Shown here one piece after another: positions 19,286-29,303 of a DNA stretch of 64,000 bases (position 1 is the first letter of the stretch; the number at the start of each line of letters is the position of its first letter). This DNA is from Clostridium grantii DSM 8605 (GTDB taxonomy: Bacteria > Bacillota > Clostridia > Clostridiales > Clostridiaceae), in the NCBI RefSeq assembly GCF_900129965.1, contig NZ_FQXM01000011.1:62001-126000 (forward strand), in the 5' to 3' direction. Position numbers and translations under genes: made by a program. The notes beneath the pieces were generated by a model, which saw nothing but the letters and a program-made list of their open reading frames with translations, made no database searches and was not told where the DNA came from.

Positions 19286-21265
19286 TTATAAGCTGTTAAG
19301 ACGTCGGAACTCATACAATCTTTCATTAAATTTGATATCATTATCATTATATTCATGTGGCACTCCCATTTTCTCAGCATATAGCTTTGACATAGAATAA
19401 ACCGCATGCAAATATCTGTCTGCATCCTTTTCTTGTGAAATAGCCTTCATATTAAGCAATCTTTTTGTAAAAGGAATTAAATCTTTCACTGACTCTCCTA
19501 AGCGGTCCATACAATCAATGGTTTCTAGCGGTATCAACACATCCGTTTCACAATTCAAACAGTCAATTAGCACTTCTTTGGCCTGAACTATATCTGTCTC
19601 ATCCAAAGTCAATGCAATAATAGTCTCAGCTGCCGCAAGACTTACAGCCACGCTCTCATCCTTAAGAAGTTCCTTAAGCTTAGAAGCTATGATTCTGTCA
19701 TAAATTCCCACAGCATAAATACCTTGAACTCCCCAATATCTTATTATAGGATTGTCCGCATGCAAATAAGTATAATAATCTTCTGCCTTTACCTCTTCAT
19801 CTAACATCTTGTTACAAATGTCTAATATATTTTTCAGTGGATACAACTCCTTATTATGAATCACTTCATAAGCTGTAGTTGCAGCAGCCATTTTCTTTAA
19901 TACTTGTTCTGGAATAAGACCTCCATCTGTTAAATCTATCATATTTATATGAACTTCTTGTCTCATAAACAAAAGCTGTTCATTATATTCCTGCTTGTAT
20001 GCCAAATTATTCATTTGATCCTTGTCATTAACAAGATCATATAACTCCTCAATAGGTTTTTTGGACATATTAAAAGCTTTTAACCGATTGTAAGTTCTTA
20101 TGTCATCCTGGCATTCTCCAACTTCCTTGTCCCATGATGCCATAAAATAAGGAGAACTTATTGCTATATATGGTGAATAACGCCACCCTTTTTGGGGATA
20201 AAAGTTTCTAATATATAAGTATTGCTGATTTCTTACAGAACGAACCAATTCACAACTACTATCAATTCTGTTTCTATAAGAAAAATTCACATTTGGCACC
20301 TTATCACTGTCCGGGTTCAAGAAGCTTTCCCCCTGCATATAATTAGGTATTTCAGCCCCTGCCAGTTTTAATGCCGTTGGTGCAAAATCTATAAAAGTCA
20401 CTGCACGGTGACTAACCGCACCTATGTCATATACCGTTGTTAAATGTCTATATTTATCAGGAACTCTAACAATAAGGGGTACATCAGTCCCTTCATTCCA
20501 CATATTGAACTTACCACTTGGAATGCCCATGCCATTATCGCCAAAGAAAAAAATAATGGTGTCTTCATATAAACCGTCAGTTTTTAGGTGTTCAATGGTT
20601 TCACCCACCATTCTGTCCATAGCTGTCACACATTCATGATACTGGCCCCATATTTCACGGGTATCTTTATTATCTGGGTGGTAGGCTGGAATATGTAGCT
20701 TGTTTCTATCACGGTAATCCTTTGGTTTTGTTCTGGGTATAAACATTTCACGGTGTTTTTCAGGTTTATTGGGAAATCCATATTTTGATTGATGAGTCAC
20801 TGCAAAGGTATTCATAAAAAAGAAAGGTTTGTCATCTCTATTCTTCCAAGCTCTTTGAATGGCAGCGGGCACATCTGCAGAGTCTTCAAAATACTTTGCA
20901 TCAAATTCTATATCCCATCCTTTCATCCCATGGTTGTCATATTCAACTTGAAAATTATAATCAGTTTTATTAATAGCAGTAAAATAGCCTGCTTCTTGCA
21001 TATACTGGGCAAATAATTTGATATTGGATGGCAGTTTGACATGGCTCCGATGATTACCTGTTCCTACAGATGGTGGAAACATACCTAAGGCAAGAGTGGT
21101 TCTAGCGGCAGAACAAACAGGCCCACAGCTAGTTACCAAATCATAGCGTAGACCTTCTGATGCCAATTGATCCAAATTAGGTGTAATTGCATCTACATCT
21201 TTATAGCACCCTAAGTTAGGACACATATCTTCTGCTATTAGCCATAGAATATTGGGTTGTCTCAT
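19286..21265 (-). CDS. Sulfatase (arylsulfatase A-like)
   Basis: A 659-aa type I sulfatase. The formylglycine signature is Cys51-Ser-Ala-Ala-Arg55 (CSAAR), of the Cys type that anaerobes mature with a radical SAM enzyme. Metal-binding residues are visible in LIAEDMCPNLG near the start and in FFGDNGMGIP. The C-terminal 200 residues look like helical repeats (ELLKDESVAVSLAAAETIIA), an uncommon extension. No signal peptide is seen, so it probably acts in the cytoplasm on imported sulfated sugars. It is followed by a broken gene and preceded by an AraC regulator. No maturase lies in this window. Confidence 0.9.
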   Translation of the reverse strand: MRQPNILWLIAEDMCPNLGCYKDVDAITPNLDQLASEGLRYDLVTSCGPVCSAARTTLALGMFPPSVGTGNHRSHVKLPSNIKLFAQYMQEAGYFTAINKTDYNFQVEYDNHGMKGWDIEFDAKYFEDSADVPAAIQRAWKNRDDKPFFFMNTFAVTHQSKYGFPNKPEKHREMFIPRTKPKDYRDRNKLHIPAYHPDNKDTREIWGQYHECVTAMDRMVGETIEHLKTDGLYEDTIIFFFGDNGMGIPSGKFNMWNEGTDVPLIVRVPDKYRHLTTVYDIGAVSHRAVTFIDFAPTALKLAGAEIPNYMQGESFLNPDSDKVPNVNFSYRNRIDSSCELVRSVRNQQYLYIRNFYPQKGWRYSPYIAISSPYFMASWDKEVGECQDDIRTYNRLKAFNMSKKPIEELYDLVNDKDQMNNLAYKQEYNEQLLFMRQEVHINMIDLTDGGLIPEQVLKKMAAATTAYEVIHNKELYPLKNILDICNKMLDEEVKAEDYYTYLHADNPIIRYWGVQGIYAVGIYDRIIASKLKELLKDESVAVSLAAAETIIALTLDETDIVQAKEVLIDCLNCETDVLIPLETIDCMDRLGESVKDLIPFTKRLLNMKAISQEKDADRYLHAVYSMSKLYAEKMGVPHEYNDNDIKFNERLYEFRRLNSL

Positions 21266-21442
21266 AATTTTATTCCTCCAATTTATTTTTACAATAAACT
21301 CAATAGATTACCTATTGTCCGGTAACTATTTTCCATTCATTACATTATAATTATATTGTACTCTTATAATAATTATATACCCTTATTTTAAGAGGTTATA
21401 GAGAAATAATAGACTATTATATATGAAAATACTGAACTCATA

Positions 21443-22255
21443 TTATTGAACTTGAGACTTCCTGTAAATAGATGGTGACATACCTACGTACTTTTTAAAA
21501 ACTCTTGCAAAATAGACTTGATCTTCATAACCACATTGTTTTGCAATATCTCTAATTTTTTCTTCCCCATCTGATAATAGTAATCTTTTGGCTTTATCAA
21601 TTTTTAATTCAATAAAATATTGAATTGGTGTTCTATGATAGACTCTATTAAACAACCGACACAAATATGATTCAGAGAAATGAAACACCTCACTTAATCC
21701 ATCAAGTGTCAATTGCTTTGTTAGATTTTGTTTCATATAATCCGATACTAATGTGATATCAAATCCATCTACCTTGTTAATTGCCTGTCTGTCACAAATG
21801 TATATTTCACTTAAAAATGAAAACAATGCTACTGCAGCTTGAATATGACCTTCAACTGTTTCTTCTTGAATTCGTTTTTTTATAGTATCAAACATGGATA
21901 ATCCTAAACTTATAGGACAGTCTTTACTAACATAAAAAGATTCTTCCATATAAATAGGTAGTCCTATACAATTAAAGCTGATCCAATTAACACACCAAGA
22001 TTCATTACCTGAATCATAATAGTATTGTTCTGCATCAGGCTTCCAGATAAAAACATCTCCTGGTTCAATACTAAAGCGCTTATCCCCAAAATGGATTTTT
22101 CCATATCCTGACAAACATTGTATCAATAAATAATTCTTCGTACCTTCTGGGCGTTCTAAGTCTCGTTGTGCCCAGTCCACCGCCATAGTGTTAATGGAAT
22201 ATGGTAATTGGTATATATTCTCTGATGTAATTGCTACAATGACTTCCCGTTTCAT
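21443..22255 (-). CDS. AraC-family regulator with a cupin sensor
   Basis: A 270-aa protein with an N-terminal cupin-like sugar-sensing fold (residues about 20-110; GKIHFGDKRFSIEPGDVFIW) and a C-terminal AraC DNA-binding domain (LDGLSEVFHFSESYLCRLFN and IRDIAKQCGYEDQVYFARVF). It lies 177 bases upstream of the sulfatase gene on the same strand, so it probably regulates sulfatase expression in response to a sugar. Confidence 0.9.
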   Translation of the reverse strand: MKREVIVAITSENIYQLPYSINTMAVDWAQRDLERPEGTKNYLLIQCLSGYGKIHFGDKRFSIEPGDVFIWKPDAEQYYYDSGNESWCVNWISFNCIGLPIYMEESFYVSKDCPISLGLSMFDTIKKRIQEETVEGHIQAAVALFSFLSEIYICDRQAINKVDGFDITLVSDYMKQNLTKQLTLDGLSEVFHFSESYLCRLFNRVYHRTPIQYFIELKIDKAKRLLLSDGEEKIRDIAKQCGYEDQVYFARVFKKYVGMSPSIYRKSQVQ

Positions 22256-22264
22256 CGATATATT

Positions 22265-22309
22265 TCACCCCTAGGGCGTTTGCGAAATCTTTAGATTTAG
22301 CTTGCTAAC
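22265..22309. repeat. Repeat family C copy
   Basis: CACCCCTAGGGCGTTTGCGA starts the copy, which ends TAGCTTGCTAAC. It lies between the AraC start codon and, 15 bases away, the stop codon of the CorC-like gene. Confidence 0.8.
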
Positions 22310-22323
22310 AACCCTTTTTTTTA

Positions 22324-23637
22324 TTATTTATTTTGTATACTTATAATTGCCTTCTCTATGCGTTTATCAGTAACTTCAACAGCTTGAATATTCAAATGTT
22401 TAAACTTCACTTCACTTACAATTCCTTTTGGAGGGATATTTCCAAATAACCCAATGAAAAAACCATTTAATGTTTCATATTCTTCCACTGGAAGGTCTAC
22501 ATTTAAAGGCTCCTGTAAATCATGAAGACTAATCATGCCACTAACCTCAAAAGTCATTTCATCAATCTGCTTTAGTTCTCTATCATCTTCTTCGTCGTAT
22601 TCATCAAATATATTTCCCACAATTTCTTCAACAATATCTTCAATAGTAACCACGCCTGAAGTTCCACCGTATTCATCTAAAACAATGGCCATATGACTCT
22701 TTGCACTTTGAATCTCGAAAAATAATTCATCAATTTTCTTTTGCATTGGTATAAAGAAAGGGGTTCGAATATATGAAGCCAAATCAAATTTTTCCTCTGC
22801 ATCTTCCATCACTAGTGAAAGCAAATCTTTCACATGAAGAATTCCAATAATATTATCAATACTTTCCTCATATACAGGAATTCTGGAATACTGCTCAGCT
22901 TTTAAAGTTTTGATAAGTTCTTTTAATTCAATATTAACTGGTATACCAACAAGTTCCATTCTATGAGTCATAATATCCTCTGCTTTTTTATTATTAAACT
23001 CAAAGATATTGTTAATCATTATTTTTTCACGTTCATCTATAGCACCCTTTTCTTCTCCTACATCAACCATCATTCGAATTTCTTCTTCTGTAACATTGTC
23101 ATCAGTAGAATATGGATCTACTCCAAATAATCTTACACAAAAATTTGTGGAAAGAGTAAGAAGTTTTACAAAAGGGCTTGTTATCTTTGATAAAATAGTA
23201 AGTGGAGTCACCACAAAGAAAGCTATAGGCTCTGCTTTATTCATAGCAACACGCTTAGGTACAAGCTCCCCAAGAACTAATGTAAAGTAGGCCAAAATAA
23301 TTGTTATAATAGTTACCGTAGTAACCCTTAGTACAGCTTCTGACATAGGCAGATTGTACCCCTTAAATATATCTACAAGTGGGTCAGCGAAGGATTCAGC
23401 TGCAAAAGCGCTGGCTAGAAAACCTGCAAGAGTAATGCCTATCTGAATAGTGGCCAAAAATCTACTAGGTTCCCCCAATAGCTTAACTAATTGCTTAGCT
23501 TTTTTATCTCCTTCATCAGCTAATAACTTTATTTTGTTGTCGTTTAAAGAAATTAAAGCAATTTCAGAACCTGCAAAGAAAGCATTTACCGCAATCAATA
23601 TAAATAAAAATAAAATTTCCATAGTAAAAATTTTCAC
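22324..23637 (-). CDS. CNNM/CorC-HlyC family membrane protein with CBS domains
   Basis: A 437-aa protein in three parts. An N-terminal DUF21/CNNM membrane domain (residues 1-190) includes FFAGSEIALISLNDNKIKLL. A pair of CBS domains follows (residues about 205-335; IMTHRMELVGIPVN and AIVLDEYGGTSGVVTIEDI). The C-terminus is a CorC/HlyC domain (residues about 350-430). Members are linked to magnesium or cobalt efflux and resistance; older 'hemolysin' names are not supported here. It is a single gene. Confidence 0.92.
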   Translation of the reverse strand: MKIFTMEILFLFILIAVNAFFAGSEIALISLNDNKIKLLADEGDKKAKQLVKLLGEPSRFLATIQIGITLAGFLASAFAAESFADPLVDIFKGYNLPMSEAVLRVTTVTIITIILAYFTLVLGELVPKRVAMNKAEPIAFFVVTPLTILSKITSPFVKLLTLSTNFCVRLFGVDPYSTDDNVTEEEIRMMVDVGEEKGAIDEREKIMINNIFEFNNKKAEDIMTHRMELVGIPVNIELKELIKTLKAEQYSRIPVYEESIDNIIGILHVKDLLSLVMEDAEEKFDLASYIRTPFFIPMQKKIDELFFEIQSAKSHMAIVLDEYGGTSGVVTIEDIVEEIVGNIFDEYDEEDDRELKQIDEMTFEVSGMISLHDLQEPLNVDLPVEEYETLNGFFIGLFGNIPPKGIVSEVKFKHLNIQAVEVTDKRIEKAIISIQNK

Positions 23638-23738
23638 GCTCCTATAATTATGAATATAAAAATATCATAATTGATGATAACATATTTTATAATAAATTAA
23701 ACAAAAAAGCAATTTTGTTAAAAGTCTTGTAAACAGTC

Positions 23739-23867
<129 letters not shown>

Positions 23868-24039
23868 TTACATACCAATCTATTTTCTTTACTTTCCTTT
23901 TAACATTAATACTAAGTTAAATATTGATTAAATACTGGTTAAATATGTTGTTATATTATTGTGTTAACCTTATATTTCAATATAATATATTTTTGTATAC
24001 TAATTTATTTATAGTATAACCACCAATGAGGAATTATAA

Positions 24040-24291
24040 ATGAACTTATTAACAAAAACAAAATTTTTTGGGAACTTTAAAGTCTCATCAAAATTAATAA
24101 CAGCTTTTATTTTAGTTTCTTTAGTCACATGTTTAGTTGGAGTCGTAGGTACAAATAGTATGAAAAAAATCAACACAAACAGCTTAGATTTATATAAAGA
24201 AGCTGCCGAAGAAACTGCGGCTACAAGTGAAAAACTTGCAAATCAATCACATTTATTAAAAACCGAAGTAAATAAATTTTGCAGAATCTAA
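24040..24291 (+). pseudogene. Collapsed chemoreceptor gene (head joined to tail)
   Basis: The 83-codon frame starts like a chemoreceptor: cytoplasmic tip, membrane helix LITAFILVSLVTCLVGVVG, then NSMKKINTN. After about 50 residues it jumps to the extreme chemoreceptor C-terminus (EAAEETAATSEKLANQSHLL...EVNKF). The ligand domain, second helix, HAMP and signalling tip are missing. This is a large in-frame internal deletion; the residual peptide cannot signal. Confidence 0.75.
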
Positions 24292-24400
24292 AATCTTTTT
24301 AAGTGGTCTACTAATGATAATAGTTGAATTAAAGAACCCAAGACCAATAGCCGCAAATATACCATTAATTATAACTGCAATCATTATTATTGAAGCTTTT
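24292..24400 (-). pseudogene. Chemoreceptor-like second helix and HAMP start, opposite strand
   Basis: Minus-strand reading gives MIAVIINGIFAAIGLGFFNS then TIIISRPLKKILD. This is the usual membrane helix 2 to HAMP transition (I-S-x-P-L-x-x-I). It abuts the collapsed chemoreceptor in inverted orientation, as if an inner piece of that gene had been flipped. The match is short. Confidence 0.35.
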
Positions 24401-26499
24401 TATTTCAATTCCAAACTCTTAATTTCTTCTAGAGTTTCTAAATCTGAGGCTTTAACTAACTCCCTGGAAAGAGTGTATATCCTGTTATCAATGTAAAATA
24501 TCCTTTCAATCAAATGAGCCCAATAAGCACTATCAGGTTTTGAATTTGAGTATATATCATTCAACTCTTCTTCAGTAGTATGGGTGATTTTGCCTTTAAA
24601 TGTAAATCCCTTTTCTAAATCCACATTATAAATATATGCACCTTGAAAACCATCACCATATTCATCATTGATAGGAAAGGCAATTAAATTTTTTTCTTTG
24701 GAAAACAAGAAAGCTTTATGATCATAACTAACTTGTGAGTATGTGTTGCTATCTCCTATATAAGTTGAGAATTGAACTTTGGGATTACTAAAATCACTTA
24801 CATCAAATAAAACCATTTTCATGCCTTCATTTATTACTCTCTCTATACCATCATCATTAATCACTGAAGTATTTTGTCCAAAACCTATTATATGATTCTC
24901 ATCATAAGGATGAAGGTAATCGCTAAACCCAGGAATTTTAAGTTCACCTAAAACTTTTGGATCAGTTGGAATTGAAAAATCCAAAACGAAAAGAGGATCA
25001 ACTTGTTTATAAGTAACCATATATGCTTTATCTCCCATAAATCTAGCTGAATAAATTCTTTCTCCTTCAGCAAGATTTTCTATTTCACCAACAACATCTA
25101 GATTATTATCTAAAACATACATATTATTCTTAGTATCACTAATTAAAGAGCTATATTTATAATCTTTTATAGCTTTATCAGAATCACTAGGCTCCTCCTC
25201 TATTAATGATTCATTATAAGTATCTGATGTGGTAGCAATTCTAAAGTATTCATTATATTCATCCATTGAGAACTGATTTAAAACCGAACCTGGGACATTT
25301 CCTTCTGCTATAAATTTTACTTCTCCTTTATCTAAGGCAAATTTATAAATATTGGTTTTTTCATTTCCTTTTTCATCAAAACTTGTACCTGATATATAAA
25401 GGTTTTGAGCTGATGAATATATATTATTTCCATAGCCTAAAATAGTTTCTGTGTTGATAATTTCATTAGGCGCCTTTAAATTAATTGAGGCAATATTAAT
25501 ATAATTTGCAGTTATTGTATTTGGTAAATATTTAATACAAGCGAAATCTTTTACTATAGCAGTATCCCTATGGCTATCATTAAATTCAGGAGTTATCTTT
25601 GCCCCCAAAGCATCCAAATTTTCTTTATCAATAGATTCATTAGTAATTATATAAACTATTGAATCCACCATTCTAGAGGAAACATAGTACCCTTCCATGG
25701 AAATTTCTTTTATTTTAGTTATATGGTTTTTATCTTCGATATTGTATACATAAGCTTTTATTTCATCAAGACTTTCTGTGAAAGGTGGTTTAGGAGCATG
25801 TTTTTCTTCTATATAATAATCTCCTATTACCACAACCTTATCCCCATCTAAGTAAAGACCTTTGGGCCTAAATCCTTTTTCAAAAGTTACACTGCTTACA
25901 TTCTCCATTTCTTCTGCTGGATATGCTTTCACTATATTGAAACTTGATTCATCTCCAAATGGGATAATCTTATAAATATACTCTCCGTCAGTTTTATATA
26001 AATCTTCTTCATCTACACCACTTACTTGTATATTTGTTTTTGAATACTCCTTTGAGTCCGAAAAATTAACAGCGTTTGTTTCATAAGTTGCCTTTAATGA
26101 ATCTTCCACCCATTCCCCACCTTTAAGGTTAAGGTTATTACTTAAATCATGATAATATTCAGGTACTGAATCTAGCAAAGCTATTAAATTATCTTTAGAA
26201 TCTACTGTTGGTAAGGGGGTGACTTCTTTAGTTGAATTATCTAGGATTTCAGATAAATTCTGGTTTTCTGATTTGTTTTCTATTGCCATATTAGATTTTT
26301 TTAAATCCGGTAGCTTTAAAAAGCCCACTGCACCAGCTACTATAAAAATAGTCAGGGAGGCAGCAATGAATGAGTTCTTTATGAATCTTCCTTTTTTATA
26401 AGCTTTTGCCCTTTTTATTGATTTTTCAATAATCAAATCTATTTCTGGTGGAACTTGAATATTCTCAAAATCCTCTTTTAATTCTTTAAATTCATTCAT
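24400..26499 (-). CDS. Membrane-anchored beta-propeller protein, probable anti-sigma partner
   Basis: A 699-aa protein. Residues 1-40 are cytoplasmic and charged, one helix follows (NSFIAASLTIFIVAGAVGFL), then a linker, then about 550 extracellular residues of the bacterial beta-propeller type (SGVDEEDLYKTDGEYIYKI, DKAYMVTYKQVDPLFVLDFS, HIIGFGQNT). Its start overlaps the stop of an ECF sigma factor gene (ATGA). Such sigma-adjacent single-span proteins usually hold the sigma factor at the membrane, and the propeller may sense an extracellular signal. The anti-sigma role is inferred from context. Confidence 0.85.
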   Translation of the reverse strand: MNEFKELKEDFENIQVPPEIDLIIEKSIKRAKAYKKGRFIKNSFIAASLTIFIVAGAVGFLKLPDLKKSNMAIENKSENQNLSEILDNSTKEVTPLPTVDSKDNLIALLDSVPEYYHDLSNNLNLKGGEWVEDSLKATYETNAVNFSDSKEYSKTNIQVSGVDEEDLYKTDGEYIYKIIPFGDESSFNIVKAYPAEEMENVSSVTFEKGFRPKGLYLDGDKVVVIGDYYIEEKHAPKPPFTESLDEIKAYVYNIEDKNHITKIKEISMEGYYVSSRMVDSIVYIITNESIDKENLDALGAKITPEFNDSHRDTAIVKDFACIKYLPNTITANYINIASINLKAPNEIINTETILGYGNNIYSSAQNLYISGTSFDEKGNEKTNIYKFALDKGEVKFIAEGNVPGSVLNQFSMDEYNEYFRIATTSDTYNESLIEEEPSDSDKAIKDYKYSSLISDTKNNMYVLDNNLDVVGEIENLAEGERIYSARFMGDKAYMVTYKQVDPLFVLDFSIPTDPKVLGELKIPGFSDYLHPYDENHIIGFGQNTSVINDDGIERVINEGMKMVLFDVSDFSNPKVQFSTYIGDSNTYSQVSYDHKAFLFSKEKNLIAFPINDEYGDGFQGAYIYNVDLEKGFTFKGKITHTTEEELNDIYSNSKPDSAYWAHLIERIFYIDNRIYTLSRELVKASDLETLEEIKSLELK

Positions 26500-27038
26500 A
26501 TTAATTCGCCCTCCTTTAAATCTATTTTTAGTAATTTAAGAGCTTTATGTAGTTGTGATTTTATTGTTCCTAATGGACATGACAGGGTGTCGGATATTTC
26601 TTGTATAGTCATATCTTGAAAATATTTAAGTATTATAACGGTTTTATATTTTTCATCAAGTTTGTTAACCGCTTCTTTTAAATCATGTTTTTCTTCAAAA
26701 CTTAAATTAGCTTTTTCAATAGGGATATTATCTTTAAGTTCTACCACATTAATTTTTTTATTTTTTCTAATATGGTCAAGTGAAATATTTATTAAAATTC
26801 TGGTAAGATAAGTATTGAAAAATCTAGGATCCTTTAACTTCTTAATGGAGATATAAGCTTTATAAATGGTTTCATCTAGAATATCTAGTGCTTCATCTTT
26901 ATTCTTTACATAAGTGTAAGCGGTTCTATATAACATTTCTTTCCTTTCTGAAATTAATTCATAAAATGCATTATCATCACCTTTTTTTGCTTTTAAAACT
27001 TTTTCTTCTAAGTCCAAGTTGCAACCTCCTTTCTCCAT
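26496..27038 (-). CDS. ECF-type RNA polymerase sigma factor
   Basis: A 180-aa sigma-70 family protein. Region 2 covers residues about 20-90 (EALDILDETIYKAYISIKKL, FFNTYLTRILINISLDHIRK). Region 4 is at residues 115-170 with the helix-turn-helix DMTIQEISDTLSCPLGTIKS. Region 3 is absent, as in ECF factors. It is co-transcribed and overlaps by 4 bases with the beta-propeller membrane protein, forming a sigma/anti-sigma-like pair. GGAGGT precedes the start. Confidence 0.92.
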   Translation of the reverse strand: MEKGGCNLDLEEKVLKAKKGDDNAFYELISERKEMLYRTAYTYVKNKDEALDILDETIYKAYISIKKLKDPRFFNTYLTRILINISLDHIRKNKKINVVELKDNIPIEKANLSFEEKHDLKEAVNKLDEKYKTVIILKYFQDMTIQEISDTLSCPLGTIKSQLHKALKLLKIDLKEGELI

Positions 27039-27142
27039 ATTTTTAAGCTCTTACTTATTAGACGTTAAAAATGCTTAAATAGTTTATTCAAATTATAATT
27101 AATGTATAAGCTATAATTGTGCTTATTGGTGGAAATCAAAAT

Positions 27143-27186
27143 AAAGAAAACTTAGAAGGGGTATTTTTTATTTCTAAGTTTTCTTT
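27143..27186. terminator. Hairpin, near-copy of 6338-6381
   Basis: AAAGAAAACTTAGAA pairs with TTCTAAGTTTTCTTT. Flanks TTAGTTTTATACTAT match the copy after the chemoreceptor gene. It lies between the sigma-factor start and the stop of the frameshifted HTH gene. Confidence 0.65.
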
Positions 27187-27269
27187 ATTAGTTTTATACT
27201 ATCATATTTTTTATTTAATTCTTTTAATCTATCTTTTCTTTTATGTGGTTCATAGAGGTAAAAAATAAA

Positions 27270-27592
27270 CTAACCGAGAACTATGATACTATTAAAATTA
27301 TAGATCAGTTTCAATTCCTCATAGGTAAAAAATTCTCTTATATCCCTATTATCAATTTCATTGAAAATAAAAAAATCATTGTTTTCAGAGTCTACATATA
27401 CATACTTCTTATTTTCATGTTTTATTATGATTCCTAGTTCCCTAATATCATTTATATATTGTTCTACCCTTCGTGGAGTTATTTCAAAAAATCAGCTATT
27501 TCCTTTTTCCCATATTCTCCAGAATTTTTTATTATCAAATCTACAATTTTATTCTTTTTTAAGATTTTCTCTTCAGTAGTGCTTTTAGCCAA
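27270..27592 (-). pseudogene. HTH protein gene broken by a poly-T frameshift
   Basis: A TTG start at 27592 lies 7 bases after AAGGAGG and reads LAKSTTEEKILKKNKIVDLI onward to KKEIADF, then hits TAA. One extra T in the TTTTTT run near 27487 would continue as FEITPRRVEQYINDIRELGI to the stop at 27270, completing a helix-turn-helix like those of WYL or DeoR-type regulators. The protein is also short at its C-terminus. It could be a real single-base loss, a sequencing error or slippage. Confidence 0.6.
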
Positions 27593-27847
27593 ATTAATGC
27601 CTCCTTGGAATATCTATACTTTAAACTGTATATTTTTCTAAAATCTATTTTATCATATAATATTATTTTTTTGTTATATTCGACAAATAATAACATTATT
27701 TTCATTTTTGTATAAAAATCTGAGCTACTAAAGACCATGACTAAATAAATATAGTATACAATTTTTTTAGAACCATTATATTTCGCATTAATTTGCTAAT
27801 TGCTCTTTAATAAACACATCACGACTTCCTAACTTCAACCCATTAAG

Positions 27848-27875
27848 TTGACATAGACGATAAAAAAGATATAAT
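27848..27875 (+). promoter_or_regulatory. Sigma-A-like promoter of the DJ-1/PfpI gene
   Basis: A consensus TTGACA at 27848-27853 and TATAAT at 27870-27875 are separated by 16 bases, upstream of the start at 27932. No gene is seen in the rest of 27593-27931. Confidence 0.7.
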
Positions 27876-27931
27876 TAATAATATTAATACCCTGCCCTGG
27901 TAATTTGTGGCGACATAAAAGGAGAATTTTT

Positions 27932-28522
27932 ATGAAAAGAGTTTGTTTATTACTTGCTAATGGATTTGAAGCTGTTGAAGCAAGTGTTTTTACCGATGTA
28001 ATAGGTTGGAATAAATTTGAAGGAGATGGAAGTACCGAATTAGTAACCGTTGGAACAAGAGAAACTCTTAAATGTACCTGGAACTTTACTGTAACTCCTG
28101 AAATGCATATAAGAGATTTAAATGTTGATGATTTCGATGCATTAGCAATCCCTGGTGGCTTTGAAGAAGCTGGATTTTATGAAGATGCATTCAGTGAAGA
28201 ATTTTTAAATATTATAAAAGAATTTAATAGAAAAGAAAAAATTATTGCTTCTATTTGTGTAGCCGCACTTCCTATTGGTAAAAGTGGTGTTTTAACTGAA
28301 AGAAATGCAACTACATATAACCTTTCTAATGGGAAAAGACAAAAACAATTAAGAGAACTTGGTGTAAACATAATATCTAATGAATCAATAGTAATAGATA
28401 AAAATATAATAACTTCTTACAATCCCTCTACAGCATTTGATGTAGCTTTTACACTTTTAGAACTGCTTACATCAAAAGAAAATACAGATACTGTTAAACG
28501 TTTAATGGGTTTTATAAAATAG
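27932..28522 (+). CDS. DJ-1/PfpI family protein
   Basis: The chosen start ATG 27932 follows AAAGGAG by 7 bases and gives 196 aa; an in-frame ATG at 27905 lacks a site. The DJ-1/PfpI fold is clear: MKRVCLLLANGFEAVEASVF, DALAIPGGFEEAGFYED, and the nucleophile elbow SICVAALPIGKSGVL with its reactive Cys. Relatives act as glyoxalases or deglycases, chaperones or peptidases; the exact activity here is unknown. It is a single gene with its own promoter and is convergent with a broken permease. Confidence 0.9.
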   Translation: MKRVCLLLANGFEAVEASVFTDVIGWNKFEGDGSTELVTVGTRETLKCTWNFTVTPEMHIRDLNVDDFDALAIPGGFEEAGFYEDAFSEEFLNIIKEFNRKEKIIASICVAALPIGKSGVLTERNATTYNLSNGKRQKQLRELGVNIISNESIVIDKNIITSYNPSTAFDVAFTLLELLTSKENTDTVKRLMGFIK

Positions 28523-28559
28523 AAATTTATATCTAATCATAAATTATCTAGTACAAAAC

Positions 28560-29303
28560 TTAACCTTTAATACTTCCAGTGGTTAATCCAGTGATAAAAT
28601 ATTTCTGGAAGCTTATAAAAATAACTAGAATTGGAATCAAGGATAGAAATGATATAGCAAATACATATCCAAATTGCGTAAAGTTATTTCTTCCAAAAAA
28701 GCCTGCAATATATATAGGAATTGTCCTTAACTTTTCACTACTAATTACTGTTTGGGCCCACCCATATTCTTCCCATGAAGATAGAAAGTTAAATATACTA
28801 ACCGCAGCTATTGCCGGTTTCATTAAAGGTAAAATTATTTTAAAGTAAACACATAAGGTAGAGGCTCCATCTACATAAGCTGCCTCATCAAGTTCTCTTG
28901 GCAAATTATCAACAAAACCCTTAATCATAAATGTAGAAAAAGGAAGCATCCACGCTGTATATACAGGAATTAATCCCAGCAAACGATTAGTTATATTAAA
29001 TTTTACTGCTATTTGATATTGTGGAATAATCAACCCAAGCCCTGGTATTACCATGGTTGCAATAATCAATGAAAATATAAGATTTTTCCCAATAAAGTTA
29101 TACCTGGACAATACATAAGCTAATGAACTTGCTATTAGTGCTATTAGGATCATTGAAATAACTCCAACAAAAATGCTGTTTTTAAAATATATAAACACAT
29201 TGACACTCTCTGATAATACATATCTATAGTTTTCAATGGTCAAGTTTTTAATAGGAGCAAAAAGTGAAGGAGGAAATTGATAAATGTCCCCATATAGAAA
29301 CTA
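28560..29303 (-). pseudogene. 5'-truncated sugar ABC permease (MalG type)
   Basis: The readable frame gives about 247 codons from LYGDIYQFPPSLFAPIKNLT to the family-typical end GLTTGSIKG, with docking motif DEAAYVDGASTLCVYFKIIL. The first membrane helix and a start codon are missing: an in-frame TAG lies directly upstream at about 29304. ATG 29243 could start a 227-aa protein without helix 1. No partner permease or binding protein adjoins it, so this is a remnant of a lost importer operon. Confidence 0.75.

Noticed and set aside
23009..23290. Plus-strand 93-aa ORF
   Set aside because: It is the shadow of the CorC/HlyC gene in another frame and has no start signals.
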